Positions 36,733-48,101 of a stretch of 64,000 nt of DNA are shown piece after piece. The position numbers and the translations under genes were made by a program. Source of the DNA: Pseudomonas sp. CFBP13508 (lineage in GTDB: Bacteria; Pseudomonadota; Gammaproteobacteria; Pseudomonadales; Pseudomonadaceae); the NCBI RefSeq assembly GCF_005233515.1, contig NZ_QFZZ01000002.1:372001-436000 (forward strand), read 5' to 3'. The notes below the pieces were generated by a model. The model was not told where the DNA came from, ran no database searches, and saw only the letters and a program-made list of their open reading frames with translations. How positions within the stretch are numbered: the stretch's first letter is position 1; the number at the start of each line of letters is the position of its first letter.

Positions 36733-37743
36733 ATGGCTTTTAACATTCACAACCGTAACCTGCTCAGCCTGGAACACCACACCCCACGTGAGCTGCGTTA
36801 CCTGCTCGACCTGTCCCGCGATCTGAAACGCGCGAAATACACCGGCACCGAGCAACAGCATCTGAAGGGCAACAACATCGCCCTGATCTTTGAAAAAACC
36901 TCGACCCGCACCCGTTGCGCCTTCGAAGTGGCGGCCTATGACCAAGGCGCCAACGTCACTTACATCGACCCGAACTCGTCGCAGATCGGCCATAAAGAGA
37001 GCATGAAAGACACCGCCCGCGTGCTCGGGCGCATGTACGACGCCATTGAGTACCGTGGCTTCAAACAGGAAATCGTCGAAGAGCTGGCCAAGTTCGCCGG
37101 CGTGCCGGTGTTCAACGGCCTGACCGATGAATATCACCCGACCCAGATGATCGCCGACGTGCTGACCATGCGTGAACACGCTGACAAGCCGATCCACGAA
37201 ATCAGCTACGCCTACCTGGGCGACGCGCGCAACAACATGGGCAACTCGCTGCTGCTGATCGGCGCCAAGCTCGGCATGGACGTGCGCATCTGCGCGCCAA
37301 AAGCACTGTGGCCGCTGGACGATCTGGTGGCGCGCTGCAAAAAATACGGTGAGGAAAGCGGCGCACGCATCACCCTCACCGAAGATCCGAAAGAAGCGGT
37401 CAAAGGCGTCGACTTCATTCACACCGATGTCTGGGTATCGATGGGCGAACCGGTGGAAGCCTGGGCCGAGCGTATCCAGCAACTGCTGCCGTATCAGGTC
37501 AACGCCGACCTGATGAAAGCCACCGGCAACCCGCGTACCAAGTTCATGCACTGCCTGCCGGCCTTCCACAACAGCGACACCAAGGTCGGCAAACAGATCG
37601 CCGAACAATATCCGCACCTGAAAAACGGCATCGAAGTGACCGACGACGTGTTCGAGTCGCCAGCCTGCATCGCCTTCGAGCAAGCGGAAAACCGTATGCA
37701 CACGATCAAGGCGATTCTGGTCTCGACCCTGGCTGATCTCTGA
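36733..37743 (+). CDS. arcB: Ornithine carbamoyltransferase, catabolic
   Basis: Phosphorolyses citrulline to ornithine and carbamoyl phosphate. The 336 residues show the carbamoyl-phosphate site STRTRCAFE (about 57-65), [15 protein letters not shown] (about 136-150), and [11 protein letters not shown] (about 272-282). The start [17 protein letters not shown] is that of the large catabolic ArcB type. AGGAG precedes the ATG. A REP pair follows, between arcB and arcC. Confidence 0.96.
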   Translation: MAFNIHNRNLLSLEHHTPRELRYLLDLSRDLKRAKYTGTEQQHLKGNNIALIFEKTSTRTRCAFEVAAYDQGANVTYIDPNSSQIGHKESMKDTARVLGRMYDAIEYRGFKQEIVEELAKFAGVPVFNGLTDEYHPTQMIADVLTMREHADKPIHEISYAYLGDARNNMGNSLLLIGAKLGMDVRICAPKALWPLDDLVARCKKYGEESGARITLTEDPKEAVKGVDFIHTDVWVSMGEPVEAWAERIQQLLPYQVNADLMKATGNPRTKFMHCLPAFHNSDTKVGKQIAEQYPHLKNGIEVTDDVFESPACIAFEQAENRMHTIKAILVSTLADL

Positions 37744-37780
37744 CGCCACAGCGCTCCCACTGAAGGAACCGGAAACCCAA

Positions 37781-37870
37781 TGTGGGAGCGAGCCTGCTCG
37801 CGAAAGCGTCAGATCAGACAACATCACTGTTGAATGACATACCGCATTCGCGAGCAGGCTCGCTCCCACA
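37781..37870. repeat. Family-A REP pair inside the arc operon
   Basis: A 90-bp inverted pair of TGTGGGAGCGAGCCTGCTCG units between arcB and arcC, within the presumed transcript. Confidence 0.9.
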
Positions 37871-37934
37871 GGGATTCCGGTTCCGACAGGGGGATCGAAT
37901 CGTTTGTCATTCCTCTGCTTAGAAGGATTGCACC

Positions 37935-38864
37935 ATGCGTATCGTCGTAGCCCTGGGCGGTAACGCCCTGCTCCGCCGTGGTGAGCCGATGACCGCTGAC
38001 AATCAGCGCGCCAACATCCGCATCGCCACCGAGCAAATCGCCAAGATCCATCCCGGCAACCAACTGGTCATCGCCCACGGCAATGGCCCGCAAGTCGGTC
38101 TGCTGTCGCTGCAAGCGGCGGCCTACACCTCTGTCACTCCCTACCCGCTGGACGTGCTCGGCGCCGAAACCGAAGGCATGATCGGCTATATCATCGAACA
38201 GGAACTGGGCAATCTGCTCGACTTCGAAGTGCCGTTCGCCACCCTGCTGACCCAGGTCGAAGTCGACGCCAACGACCCGGCCTTCAAGAATCCGACCAAA
38301 CCGATCGGCCCGGTGTACGAGAAAGCCGAAGCGGAAAAACTCGCCGCCGAAAAAGGCTGGGCGATTGCCCCGGATGGCGACAAATTCCGCCGCGTGGTCG
38401 CCAGTCCACGGCCGAAGCGCATCTTCGAAATCCGCCCGATCAAGTGGCTGCTGGACAAGGGCAGCATCGTCATCTGCGCCGGTGGCGGCGGCATTCCGAC
38501 CATGTACGACGAGCAACGCAACCTCAAAGGCATCGAGGCGGTGATCGACAAGGATCTGTGTTCGTCGTTGCTTGCCGAGCAACTGGAAGCCGACCTGCTG
38601 GTGATCGCCACGGACGTCAATGCAGCCTTCATCGATTACGGCAAACCAACCCAGAAAGCCATCGCCGAAGCGCACCCGGACGAACTCGAACGCCTCGGCT
38701 TCGCCGCCGGCTCCATGGGACCGAAGGTGCAGGCAGCCTGCGAATTCGCGCGCCATACTGGCAAGGTCGCGGTGATCGGTTCGCTGGCCGATATCGAAGC
38801 CATCGTCCAGGGCACCGCCGGTACGCGGGTCAGCACGGCGAAGCCGGGGATCAGCTACCGATAA
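37935..38864 (+). CDS. arcC: Carbamate kinase
   Basis: Transfers the phosphate of carbamoyl phosphate to ADP, giving the ATP of the arginine deiminase pathway. The 309 residues begin [20 protein letters not shown] and include [16 protein letters not shown] (about 47-62) and the kinase loop [12 protein letters not shown] (about 179-190), with [19 protein letters not shown] near the end. These are amino-acid-kinase family motifs specific to ArcC. It is separated from arcB by a REP pair. Confidence 0.96.
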   Translation: MRIVVALGGNALLRRGEPMTADNQRANIRIATEQIAKIHPGNQLVIAHGNGPQVGLLSLQAAAYTSVTPYPLDVLGAETEGMIGYIIEQELGNLLDFEVPFATLLTQVEVDANDPAFKNPTKPIGPVYEKAEAEKLAAEKGWAIAPDGDKFRRVVASPRPKRIFEIRPIKWLLDKGSIVICAGGGGIPTMYDEQRNLKGIEAVIDKDLCSSLLAEQLEADLLVIATDVNAAFIDYGKPTQKAIAEAHPDELERLGFAAGSMGPKVQAACEFARHTGKVAVIGSLADIEAIVQGTAGTRVSTAKPGISYR

Positions 38865-38874
38865 CAATAAACGC

Positions 38875-38899
38875 CGGGGCAGGCTCAAGGCCTGCCCCG
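38875..38899 (+). promoter_or_regulatory. Hairpin between arcC and the DUF5064 gene
   Basis: CGGGGCAGGC (38875-38884) pairs perfectly with GCCTGCCCCG (38890-38899) around a five-base loop. No T run follows, so it may be a partial terminator or an mRNA-stabilising stem. Confidence 0.5.
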
Positions 38900-38926
38900 C
38901 CTCCATGCCTTGAAAGGAGTAGCTCA

Positions 38927-39289
38927 ATGGCCCAGTTCGAACCCGGTCACCTGCACATCGAGCGGCACGCGTTGACCGACGATGACGTCAATTACAACGT
39001 GCATCTGGACTATGAAGTGTTCACCGATCCGCAGAAAGGCAAAGGTATTCAGTTCACCCTGCACGGCAGCATGCAGGGCAAGGACATGAAGGAGACGTTT
39101 TTCCTGCCCAAGGAAGAAGCCTACAACTTCGCCCGCGATGTCACGCGGATCGCCGAGAAGTACGGAATTCCCAAGACCCACAGCCAGATCGGCTCGGTGC
39201 ACAAGCATTACGATCTGATGTTTGAAGACATTCGGCAGAAGTTGAATATGCAGTCGGGGGATCCGGTGAACCTCGAGCATTTCGAATAA
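38927..39289 (+). CDS. DUF5064 family protein downstream of arcC
   Basis: A soluble 120-residue protein, MAQFEPGHLHIERHALTDDD at its start, fitting the Pseudomonas DUF5064 family. AAAGGAG lies before the ATG at good spacing. No known catalytic motif, membrane segment or signal peptide is seen. It follows arcC by 62 bp on the same strand with a hairpin between. Its function is unknown; a link to arginine metabolism is only suggested by position. Confidence 0.75.
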   Translation: MAQFEPGHLHIERHALTDDDVNYNVHLDYEVFTDPQKGKGIQFTLHGSMQGKDMKETFFLPKEEAYNFARDVTRIAEKYGIPKTHSQIGSVHKHYDLMFEDIRQKLNMQSGDPVNLEHFE

Positions 39290-39294
39290 AAATC

Positions 39295-39621
39295 AAAAGC
39301 CCCTCACCCTAGCCCTCTCCCGGAGGGAGAGGGAACCGATTGGGGATGCTGCAGCATTGCGTCGACCTGATCCTGCATCACTGAATCCATAATCGCCCGG
39401 TACTTTCAGGTCGATGCATAACCCCAGACACCTCGGTCGGCTCCCTCTCCCTCCGGGAGAGGGCTGGGGTGAGGGGGCGGCGCTGGCGACATTTCAAAAA
39501 GCGTCCCGATCCGGCTTTACCGAATCCATAGCCGCCCGGTACTTTCAGGTCGATGCATAACCCCAGACACCTCGGTCGGCTCCCTCTCCCTCCGGGAGAG
39601 GGCTGGGGTGAGGGGGCTTTT
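39295..39621. repeat. Cluster of three family-B repeats with a 96-bp near-exact duplication
   Basis: Cores are at about 39300-39334, 39439-39480 and 39577-39621. Positions 39383-39478 and 39522-39617 are each 96 bp and differ at only about two bases, so one copy was made recently from the other (offset 139 bp). The array lies directly before gcsR, with its last copy about 50 bp from the start codon. Confidence 0.85.
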
Positions 39622-39672
39622 GATTTAAGGCATACTTGCCCCCCTCCGCTCTGCAGATCACTGAACCGCCCC

Positions 39673-41181
39673 ATGCGTATTCACGTCAGTTTCATCGACC
39701 GCGTCGGCATCACCCAGGAAGTCCTGGCTATCCTCGGTGGGCGCAATCTCAATCTGGATGCGGTGGAGATGATCCCGCCGAACGTCTACATCGACGCGCC
39801 GACCCTCAGCCCGCAAGTGCTCGAAGAACTCAAAGACGCGCTGTTTCGCGTGCTCGGCGTGGAAGCGGTGACCGTGGTCGATATCCTGCCCGGCCAGCGT
39901 CGGCATCTGCAGCTAGATGCCTTGCTCGCAGCGATGACCGACCCGGTGCTGGCCCTCGACAGCGCCGGCAAGGTGCTGCTGGCCAACCCGGCGCTGATTG
40001 CCCTGTACGGTCGCGAACCGGCCGGCGAAAGTGTCTCGGCGTTGTTCAACGATCCCGGTCTGCTCGACACCCTGCTGGAAAACGGCTTTCGCCTGCCGCT
40101 GCGCGAGATCACCGTCAACGGCCAAACCCTGCTGCTCGACGCCACGCCGATCACCGACGCCGGCGCCCTGCTGACCCTGTATCAACCGAACCGCATCGGC
40201 GAACAACTCTCGGCACTGCATCACGATCACGCCGAAGGCTTCGACGCGTTGCTCGGCGAGTCTCCGGCGATTCGCACACTCAAGGCCCGCGCGCAACGCG
40301 TCGCCGCCCTTGATGCACCGTTGCTGATTCAAGGCGAAACCGGTACCGGCAAAGAATTGGTGGCCCGTGCCTGTCACGCGATCAGTGCGCGGCACAGTGC
40401 TCCTTTTCTGGCGTTGAACTGCGCAGCGCTGCCGGAAAACCTCGCCGAAAGCGAACTGTTCGGCTACGCCCCCGGCGCCTTCACCGGTGCGGCGCGTGGC
40501 GGTAAACCGGGGCTGATGGAACTGGCCAACCAGGGCACGGTGTTTCTCGATGAAATCGGCGAGATGTCGCCGTACTTGCAGGCCAAACTCCTGCGTTTTC
40601 TCAACGACGGCAGCTTCCGCCGTGTGGGCGGCGATCGCGAAGTGAAGGTCAACGTGCGCATCCTCAGCGCGACCCACCGCGACCTGGAAAAAATGGTCAG
40701 CGAAGGGCTGTTCCGCGAAGACCTGTTCTATCGCCTCAACGTGCTCAACGTCGAAGTGCCGCCGCTGCGTGAACGCGGTCAGGACATCCTGCTGCTGGCG
40801 CGCTACTTCATGCAGCAGGCCTGCGCGCAAATCCAGCGCCCGGTTTGCCGCCTGGCGCCGGGGACTTACCCCGCCCTGCTCGGCAATCGCTGGCCGGGCA
40901 ACGTACGGCAATTGCAGAACGTGATTTTCCGCGCAGCGGCGATTTGCGAGAGCAGCCTGGTCGATATCGGCGACCTCGACATCGCCGGCACTTCAGTGGC
41001 GCGCCAGGCCGATACCGACGTCGACAGCCTCGAGCAAGCGGTCGAATCGTTCGAAAGAGAGCTGCTCGAGAAGCTCTACGTCAGCTATCCCTCGACCCGG
41101 CAACTGGCGAGCCGCTTGCAGACCTCGCATACCGCCATTGCCCATCGCCTGCGCAAATACGGCATTCCCAATAAACCCTGA
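39673..41181 (+). CDS. gcsR: TyrR-like sigma-54 enhancer-binding protein GcsR
   Basis: Activator of the glycine cleavage operon in P. aeruginosa, responding to glycine. The 502-residue protein has an N-terminal ACT domain (about 1-75, [21 protein letters not shown]), a PAS-like region (about 80-180), and a sigma-54 AAA+ domain (about 205-430) with Walker [12 protein letters not shown], the sigma-54 contact loop [15 protein letters not shown], Walker [12 protein letters not shown] and [12 protein letters not shown]. The C-terminal Fis-type helix-turn-helix is [23 protein letters not shown]. The ATG at 39673 gives the length known for GcsR. Divergence is absent; the target operon lies directly downstream on the same strand. 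Confidence 0.92.
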   Translation: MRIHVSFIDRVGITQEVLAILGGRNLNLDAVEMIPPNVYIDAPTLSPQVLEELKDALFRVLGVEAVTVVDILPGQRRHLQLDALLAAMTDPVLALDSAGKVLLANPALIALYGREPAGESVSALFNDPGLLDTLLENGFRLPLREITVNGQTLLLDATPITDAGALLTLYQPNRIGEQLSALHHDHAEGFDALLGESPAIRTLKARAQRVAALDAPLLIQGETGTGKELVARACHAISARHSAPFLALNCAALPENLAESELFGYAPGAFTGAARGGKPGLMELANQGTVFLDEIGEMSPYLQAKLLRFLNDGSFRRVGGDREVKVNVRILSATHRDLEKMVSEGLFREDLFYRLNVLNVEVPPLRERGQDILLLARYFMQQACAQIQRPVCRLAPGTYPALLGNRWPGNVRQLQNVIFRAAAICESSLVDIGDLDIAGTSVARQADTDVDSLEQAVESFERELLEKLYVSYPSTRQLASRLQTSHTAIAHRLRKYGIPNKP

Positions 41182-41215
41182 CTCACCGCGCATCCCTTTT
41201 GAAGGAAATTCCCCA

Positions 41216-41304
41216 TGTGGGAGCGAGCCTGCTCGCGAAAGCGGTCTATCAGCAAAATGGCTGGCGCCTGACACACCGTATTCGCGAGCAGGCTCGCTCC
41301 CACA
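41216..41304. repeat. Family-A REP pair between gcsR and gcvH
   Basis: An 89-bp inverted pair of TGTGGGAGCGAGCCTGCTCG units, just upstream of the GcsR operator array. Confidence 0.9.
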
Positions 41305-41348
41305 GGATTTATGGCGGATTCGAAATCCGTCCAAAAACGACCTCCACC

Positions 41349-41466
41349 TGTACCGAAAGCGCTACAGCGGAACGATATCGATACACCCGCCTGTGACCAG
41401 CGCTGCGCAACGCTTTGATCCCGTTCAGCTTTTCTCCTCGCCCCAAGCTGTAGCGATTTCGCTACA
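41349..41466 (+). promoter_or_regulatory. Three GcsR-type 18-bp operators
   Basis: Site 1, TGTACCGAAAGCGCTACA (41349-41366). Site 2, CGGAACGATATCGATACA (41368-41385), reverse orientation of TGTATCG-N4-CGTTCCG. Site 3, TGTAGCGATTTCGCTACA (41449-41466), a perfect 7-4-7 palindrome. All fit the TGTAACG-N4-CGTTCCG pattern described for GcsR. Sites 1 and 3 are exactly 100 bp apart. They lie 64-183 bp upstream of the sigma-54 promoter. Confidence 0.85.
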
Positions 41467-41498
41467 ACAGCAACATCCCAACAAACATCAAAACAACA

Positions 41499-41511
41499 CA
41501 AGCCATTGATT
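41499..41511 (-). promoter_or_regulatory. IHF-type site between enhancer and promoter
   Basis: On the minus strand the sequence is AATCAATGGCTTG, a full match to WATCAANNNNTTR, set in AT-rich DNA between the GcsR operators and the sigma-54 promoter. DNA bending there is common in sigma-54 systems. Confidence 0.6.
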
Positions 41512-41528
41512 TATATAGATAAATTAAC

Positions 41529-41547
41529 CTTGGCCGCATTCTTGCTA
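41529..41547 (+). promoter_or_regulatory. Sigma-54 promoter of the gcv operon
   Basis: CTTGGCCGCATTCTTGCTA has GG (41532-41533) and GC (41544-41545) with the required ten-base spacing and a TTGC -12 element. It lies about 85 bp before the gcvH ATG. Confidence 0.85.
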
Positions 41548-41631
41548 CCTGCCTCCTCATCTATTAAGGGCTTCCCCGCCCCAAGCTTTCCACCGCGTCC
41601 ACCAGACGAGTCTGGCCCCTGAGGAGTTTCC

Positions 41632-42015
41632 ATGAGCGAGTTGCGTTTTACTGAAGATCACGAATGGCTGCGCACCGAAGCCGACGGCAGTGTCACTGTC
41701 GGCATCACCGCATTCGCGCAGAACGCCTTGGGCGACGTGGTGTTCGTGCAACTGCCTGAGCTGCAGGCTTACGAAAAAGGCGCTGAAGCCGCCACCGTGG
41801 AATCGGTGAAAGCCGCCAGCGGCGTGTACATGCCGCTCGATGGCGACGTGCTGGAAGTCAACCCGGCGCTGCAAGACGCTCCTGAGCTGGTCAACGAAGA
41901 TCCCCTGGGCGAAGGCTGGTTCTTCCGCTTTCAGCCAAGCGACGCCGCCGCTGTCGGCAAACTGCTCGATCAGGACGCTTACGACCGTCTGATCAAAGCC
42001 CAAGCCGAAGCCTGA
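41632..42015 (+). CDS. gcvH: Glycine cleavage system H protein
   Basis: Lipoyl-carrying shuttle protein of glycine cleavage, 127 residues. It starts [20 protein letters not shown] and has the lipoylation site [16 protein letters not shown] with Lys 60. The fold spans the whole length. First gene of gcvH-gcvP-sdaA-gcvT; an 11-bp gap precedes gcvP. This is the amino-acid-catabolic gcv set under GcsR, a set that coexists with another gcv operon elsewhere in some pseudomonads. Confidence 0.96.
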   Translation: MSELRFTEDHEWLRTEADGSVTVGITAFAQNALGDVVFVQLPELQAYEKGAEAATVESVKAASGVYMPLDGDVLEVNPALQDAPELVNEDPLGEGWFFRFQPSDAAAVGKLLDQDAYDRLIKAQAEA

Positions 42016-42026
42016 GGAATTACCCC

Positions 42027-44879
42027 ATGACCGCTATCAATCTCGGCACCGCCAACGAATTCATCGCCCGTCACATCGGCCCGCGCGCCGGTGACGAGCA
42101 AGCCATGCTCAACAGCCTCGGCTTCGACTCGCTCGAAGCCCTGAGCGCCAGCGTCATCCCGGAAAGCATCAAGGGCACCAGCGTGCTGGGCATGGACGAC
42201 GGCCTCAGCGAGGCCGACGCCCTGGCGATGATCAAATCCATCGCTGGCAAAAACCAACTGTTCAAAACCTACATCGGCCAGGGCTACTACAACTGCCACA
42301 CGCCGTCGCCGATCCTGCGCAACCTGCTGGAAAACCCGGCCTGGTACACCGCTTACACCCCGTACCAGCCAGAAATATCCCAGGGCCGTCTCGAAGCGCT
42401 GCTGAACTTCCAGACCATGATCAGCGACCTCACCGGCCTGCCGATCGCCAACGCCTCCCTGCTCGACGAAGCCACCGCCGCTGCCGAAGCCATGACCTTC
42501 TGCAAACGCCTGAGCAAGAACAAGGGCAGCCACCAGTTCTTCGCCTCGATCCACAGCCATCCGCAAACCCTCGACGTGCTGCGCACCCGTGCCGAGCCGC
42601 TGGGTATTGACGTGGTCGTGGGCGATGAGCGCGAACTGACTGACGTGACGCCATTCTTCGGCGCGCTGCTGCAATACCCGGCGAGCAACGGTGATGTGTT
42701 CGACTACCGCGAGCTGACCGAGCGCTTCCACGCCGCCAACGCTTTGGTCGCTGTTGCCGCTGATTTGCTGGCCCTGACGCTGCTGACGGCACCGGGCGAA
42801 TTCGGTGCCGACGTCGCCATCGGTTCGGCGCAACGCTTCGGCGTGCCGCTGGGCTTCGGTGGCCCGCACGCTGCTTACTTCTCCACTAAAGATGCATTCA
42901 AGCGTGACATGCCGGGCCGTCTGGTGGGTGTCTCGGTTGACCGTTTCGGCAAACCGGCGCTGCGTCTGGCGATGCAGACCCGCGAGCAACATATCCGCCG
43001 CGAAAAGGCCACCTCGAACATCTGCACCGCGCAAGTGCTGCTGGCCAACATCGCCAGCATGTACGCCGTCTACCACGGCCCGAAAGGCCTGACCCAGATC
43101 GCCAACCGCGTGCATCAACTGACCGCGATTCTGGCCAAGGGCCTGACCGCGCTGGGCGCTCAAATCGAGCAGGCAAACTTCTTCGACACCCTGACCGTTG
43201 CTACCGGCGCACACACCGCCGCGCTGCACGACAAGGCGCACGCTCAGCAGATCAACCTGCGTGTGATCGACGCTGCACGTCTGGGCCTGTCGGTCGACGA
43301 AACCACCACGCAGGCTGATATCGAAACCCTGTGGGGCTTGTTCGCCGACGGCAAGACCCTGCCGGACTTCGCTGCGCTGGCCGCCTCGGTGCAGAGCACC
43401 ATTCCTGCTGAGCTGGTGCGCCAGTCGCCGATCCTCAGCCACCCGGTGTTCAACCGTTATCACTCGGAAACCGAGCTGATGCGCTACCTGCGCAAACTGG
43501 CGGACAAGGACCTGGCGCTGGATCGCACGATGATCCCGCTGGGCTCGTGCACCATGAAACTCAACGCCGCCAGCGAAATGATCCCGGTGACCTGGGCCGA
43601 ATTCGGTGCACTGCACCCGTTCGCCCCGGCCGCACAAAGCGCCGGTTATCAGCAACTGACCGATGAGCTGGAAGCGATGCTCTGCGCCGCCACCGGTTAC
43701 GACTCGATCTCGCTGCAACCGAACGCCGGTTCGCAAGGTGAATACGCAGGTCTCCTGGCGATCCGCGCCTACCACCAGAGCCGAGGCGATGAGCGCCGCG
43801 ACATCTGCCTGATCCCGTCGTCGGCCCACGGCACCAACCCGGCCACCGCACAAATGGCCGGTATGCGCGTAGTCGTCACCGCATGCGATGCCCGTGGCAA
43901 CGTCGACATTGAAGACCTGCGCGCCAAGGCCATCGAGCACCGCGAACACCTCGCCGCGCTGATGATCACCTACCCGTCGACCCATGGTGTGTTCGAAGAA
44001 GGCATCCGCGAGATCTGCGCGATCATTCACGACAACGGCGGCCAGGTGTATATCGACGGCGCCAACATGAACGCCATGGTCGGCCTCTGCGCACCGGGCA
44101 AGTTCGGCGGCGACGTTTCGCACCTGAACCTGCACAAAACCTTCTGCATCCCGCACGGCGGTGGCGGCCCGGGCGTCGGCCCGATCGGCGTCAAATCGCA
44201 CCTGACCCCGTTCCTGCCCGGCCACGGCCAGATGGAACGCAAGGAAGGCGCGGTCTGCGCGGCGCCGTTCGGCAGCGCAAGCATTCTGCCGATCACCTGG
44301 ATGTACATCCGCATGATGGGTGGCGCCGGTCTGAAGCGCGCTTCGCAACTGGCGATCCTCAATGCCAACTACATTTCCCGTCGCCTCGAAGAGCATTACC
44401 CAGTGCTGTACACCGGCAGCAACGGCCTGGTGGCGCACGAGTGCATTCTTGATCTGCGTCCATTGAAAGACAGCAGCGGCATCAGCGTCGATGACGTCGC
44501 CAAACGCCTGATCGATTTCGGTTTCCACGCGCCGACCATGTCGTTCCCGGTCGCCGGCACGCTGATGATCGAGCCGACCGAAAGCGAATCCAAGGAAGAA
44601 CTCGATCGCTTCTGCGACGCGATGATCCGCATCCGCGAAGAAATCCGCGCAGTGGAAAACGGCACCCTGGACAAGGAAGACAACCCACTGAAAAACGCCC
44701 CGCACACCGCAGCGGAACTGGTTGGCGAATGGACCCACCCGTACAGCCGCGAGCAAGCGGTGTACCCGGTCGCGTCGCTGATCGAAGGCAAATACTGGCC
44801 GCCGGTCGGCCGTGTCGACAACGTCTTCGGCGATCGCAACCTCGTCTGCGCCTGCCCGTCGATCGAAAGCTACGCTTAA
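42027..44879 (+). CDS. gcvP: Glycine dehydrogenase (decarboxylating), P protein
   Basis: PLP enzyme of 950 residues that decarboxylates glycine and passes the aminomethyl group to GcvH. Seen are [27 protein letters not shown] near the N-terminus, [20 protein letters not shown], the long-chain mid region LGSCTMKLN (about 503-511), and the Schiff-base site [17 protein letters not shown] with Lys near 704. Both halves (fused alpha and beta type) are present. It is followed by a REP pair before sdaA. Confidence 0.97.
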   Translation: MTAINLGTANEFIARHIGPRAGDEQAMLNSLGFDSLEALSASVIPESIKGTSVLGMDDGLSEADALAMIKSIAGKNQLFKTYIGQGYYNCHTPSPILRNLLENPAWYTAYTPYQPEISQGRLEALLNFQTMISDLTGLPIANASLLDEATAAAEAMTFCKRLSKNKGSHQFFASIHSHPQTLDVLRTRAEPLGIDVVVGDERELTDVTPFFGALLQYPASNGDVFDYRELTERFHAANALVAVAADLLALTLLTAPGEFGADVAIGSAQRFGVPLGFGGPHAAYFSTKDAFKRDMPGRLVGVSVDRFGKPALRLAMQTREQHIRREKATSNICTAQVLLANIASMYAVYHGPKGLTQIANRVHQLTAILAKGLTALGAQIEQANFFDTLTVATGAHTAALHDKAHAQQINLRVIDAARLGLSVDETTTQADIETLWGLFADGKTLPDFAALAASVQSTIPAELVRQSPILSHPVFNRYHSETELMRYLRKLADKDLALDRTMIPLGSCTMKLNAASEMIPVTWAEFGALHPFAPAAQSAGYQQLTDELEAMLCAATGYDSISLQPNAGSQGEYAGLLAIRAYHQSRGDERRDICLIPSSAHGTNPATAQMAGMRVVVTACDARGNVDIEDLRAKAIEHREHLAALMITYPSTHGVFEEGIREICAIIHDNGGQVYIDGANMNAMVGLCAPGKFGGDVSHLNLHKTFCIPHGGGGPGVGPIGVKSHLTPFLPGHGQMERKEGAVCAAPFGSASILPITWMYIRMMGGAGLKRASQLAILNANYISRRLEEHYPVLYTGSNGLVAHECILDLRPLKDSSGISVDDVAKRLIDFGFHAPTMSFPVAGTLMIEPTESESKEELDRFCDAMIRIREEIRAVENGTLDKEDNPLKNAPHTAAELVGEWTHPYSREQAVYPVASLIEGKYWPPVGRVDNVFGDRNLVCACPSIESYA

Positions 44880-44933
44880 AGGAATGAAGGGGCTGAATAT
44901 CGGCCCCGATTTCAGCAACATCCTAGATCCCCC

Positions 44934-45022
44934 TGTGGGAGCGAGCCTGCTCGCGAAGGCGCCATTTCAGTCAACGTAAATGGTGGCTGGTCCGACGCTT
45001 TCGCGAGCAGGCTCGCTCCCAC
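44934..45022. repeat. Family-A REP pair inside the gcv operon
   Basis: An 89-bp inverted pair of TGTGGGAGCGAGCCTGCTCG units, with spacer arms CCATTT/AAATGG, between gcvP and sdaA. Confidence 0.9.
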
Positions 45023-45086
45023 GAGGTATCTACACCGATTTCAAAAACTGCGCCAATCCCCATAACAAGAAACCGGAGAACCACTC

Positions 45087-46463
<1,377 letters not shown>

Positions 46464-46488
46464 TTACGAACTCAGCCAAACGTAACTA

Positions 46489-46530
46489 GCTCCCTCTCCC
46501 TCCGGGAGAGGGCTGGGGTGAGGGGCTCTT
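46489..46530. repeat. Family-B repeat between sdaA and gcvT
   Basis: A single core, CCCTCTCCC-tcc-GGGAGAGGG, followed by ctggggtgagggg, between two co-directed genes of the gcv operon. Confidence 0.8.
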
Positions 46531-46573
46531 GATCTTGCCTCTCACCCGCAACCCAAATTCAAAGGAGCCACGC

Positions 46574-47698
46574 ATGTCCACCGAAACCTTGTCGAAAACC
46601 CCGCTACACGCACTGCACCTCGAACTCGGCGCGCGCATGGTGCCGTTCGCCGGCTACGACATGCCCGTGCAATACCCGCTCGGCGTGATGAAAGAACACC
46701 AGCACACCCGTGAGCAAGCCGGGTTGTTCGACGTATCGCACATGGGCCAGATTCGTCTGACCGGCGCCAATGCGGCCAAAGCCCTGGAAACCCTGGTGCC
46801 GGTGGACATCATCGACCTGCCGGTGGGCATGCAGCGTTACGCGATGTTCACCAACGAAAGCGGCGGCATCCTCGATGACCTGATGGTTGCCAACCTCGGT
46901 AACGACGAGTTGTTCCTGGTGGTCAACGCCGCGTGCAAGGATCAGGATCTCGCGCATCTGCAAAAACACATCGGCGATCAGTGCACCATTACGGCGCTGT
47001 TCGAAGAGCGCGCCCTGCTCGCCCTGCAAGGTCCGGCAGCCGTCACCGTGCTGGCGCGTCTTGCGCCGGACGTGGCGAAGATGACTTTCATGCAGTTCAA
47101 GCGTGTGTCATTGCTCGGCGTGGACTGCTTTGTCAGCCGTTCGGGCTACACCGGTGAAGACGGGTTCGAAATCTCCGTCCCGGCCGCCGAAGCGGAAAAA
47201 CTCGCCCGCGCCCTGCTCGCCGAACCAGAGGTCCAGGCCATTGGCCTCGGTGCGCGTGATTCGCTGCGTCTGGAAGCCGGCCTGTGCCTGTACGGTCACG
47301 ACATGAACACCGAGACCACACCAATTGAAGCCAGCCTGCTCTGGGCGATCTCCAAGCCACGCCGCCCTGACGGCGCACGGGCCGGGGGTTTCCCGGGCGC
47401 CGAGCAAATTTTCGCGCAGCAACAAAATGGCGTCGCACGCAAACGCGTCGGCCTGCTGCCACAGGAGCGCACCCCGGTGCGTGAAGGCGCAGAAATCGTC
47501 AACGAGGCCGGCGAGATCATCGGCAGCGTCTGCAGCGGCGGCTTCGGTCCGACCTTGGGCGGGCCATTGGCGATGGGTTACCTTGACAGCGCTTACGTCG
47601 CGCTCGATACACCTGTGTGGGCCATCGTCCGTGGGAAAAAGGTGCAAATGCTTGTAAGCAAAATGCCATTTGTTGCACAACGCTACTATCGCGGTTGA
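46574..47698 (+). CDS. gcvT: Glycine cleavage system T protein (aminomethyltransferase)
   Basis: Moves the methylene of GcvH-bound aminomethyl to tetrahydrofolate, releasing ammonia. The 374-residue protein shows MVPFAGYDMPVQYPLGVMKEH (about 23-43), LFDVSHMGQIRL (about 53-64), SRSGYTGEDGFEI (about 193-205) with folate-site residues, and GARDSLRLEAGLCLYGHD (about 227-244). The ATG at 46574 follows AAAGGAG. Last gene of the operon, followed by a nested hairpin. Confidence 0.95.
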   Translation: MSTETLSKTPLHALHLELGARMVPFAGYDMPVQYPLGVMKEHQHTREQAGLFDVSHMGQIRLTGANAAKALETLVPVDIIDLPVGMQRYAMFTNESGGILDDLMVANLGNDELFLVVNAACKDQDLAHLQKHIGDQCTITALFEERALLALQGPAAVTVLARLAPDVAKMTFMQFKRVSLLGVDCFVSRSGYTGEDGFEISVPAAEAEKLARALLAEPEVQAIGLGARDSLRLEAGLCLYGHDMNTETTPIEASLLWAISKPRRPDGARAGGFPGAEQIFAQQQNGVARKRVGLLPQERTPVREGAEIVNEAGEIIGSVCSGGFGPTLGGPLAMGYLDSAYVALDTPVWAIVRGKKVQMLVSKMPFVAQRYYRG

Positions 47699-47701
47699 TC
47701 G

Positions 47702-47776
47702 ACTGTTTCTATAAGTAACGCGATTGCGTTATACGTGCACTAATGTGTAACGCAATCGCCATAAAACAGTGCGTTT
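47702..47776 (+). terminator. Nested hairpin and T run after gcvT
   Basis: An inner perfect 12-bp stem (GCGATTGCGTTA 47720-47731 with TAACGCAATCGC 47748-47759) is enclosed by outer arms ACTGTTT (47702-47708) and AAACAGT (47764-47770), then gcgTTTTTT. It lies four bases after the gcvT stop. It is probably the operon terminator, though larger than usual. Confidence 0.65.
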
Positions 47777-48101
47777 TTTAACATCCGTTTCGAATATGAA
47801 CGTTGCTTATAACGTTTGCTGAAAATAGAACCAGACAATCGTCTAAGACTGAACTAGTGTGCTGACGAACTGCCACGAAGAGCAGTAAAACCGGGGCCTT
47901 CGCAGGGCTTGTTTTTTCTCCCGTAGTTGGCGTAGAGTTTGTCCACTGTGTTTGCATGGGTCAGCTTGGAATCGTGACCTGGGCAGTAGCCTACAAGTTA
48001 GCTACATCCCGCTCGACGTCTTCTTACTCCTTGCAACCAGCTCCAGTACTCTTTCATGTGAAAGGGGCTGTCATCAATTTATGCGTCAAAGGAAATAAGA
48101 A
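47777..48101. other. Long leader region of the cold-shock gene
   Basis: No convincing gene is present. The region contains a run TTGTTTTTTCTCCC near 47908 and many inverted half-sites, but no operator I can name. Cold-shock genes usually have long structured 5' leaders, and much of this is probably such a leader. The open frame that enters the leader at 47956 is not supported. Confidence 0.45.

Noticed and set aside
39295..39621. Regularly spaced direct repeats, considered as a CRISPR array
   Set aside because: Only two long copies with a 43-bp non-unique spacer and a palindromic core of a dispersed family; no cas genes.
41305..41631. A glycine riboswitch before gcvH
   Set aside because: No tandem aptamer-like structure could be recognised, and the region is fully explained by the GcsR/sigma-54 control elements.
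41979..44921. A 980-residue open frame on the minus strand opposite gcvP
   Set aside because: gcvP is a clear full-length enzyme; the antisense frame has low-complexity Gln/Arg/His/Ala composition, no recognisable domain and is a by-product of high-GC codon use.
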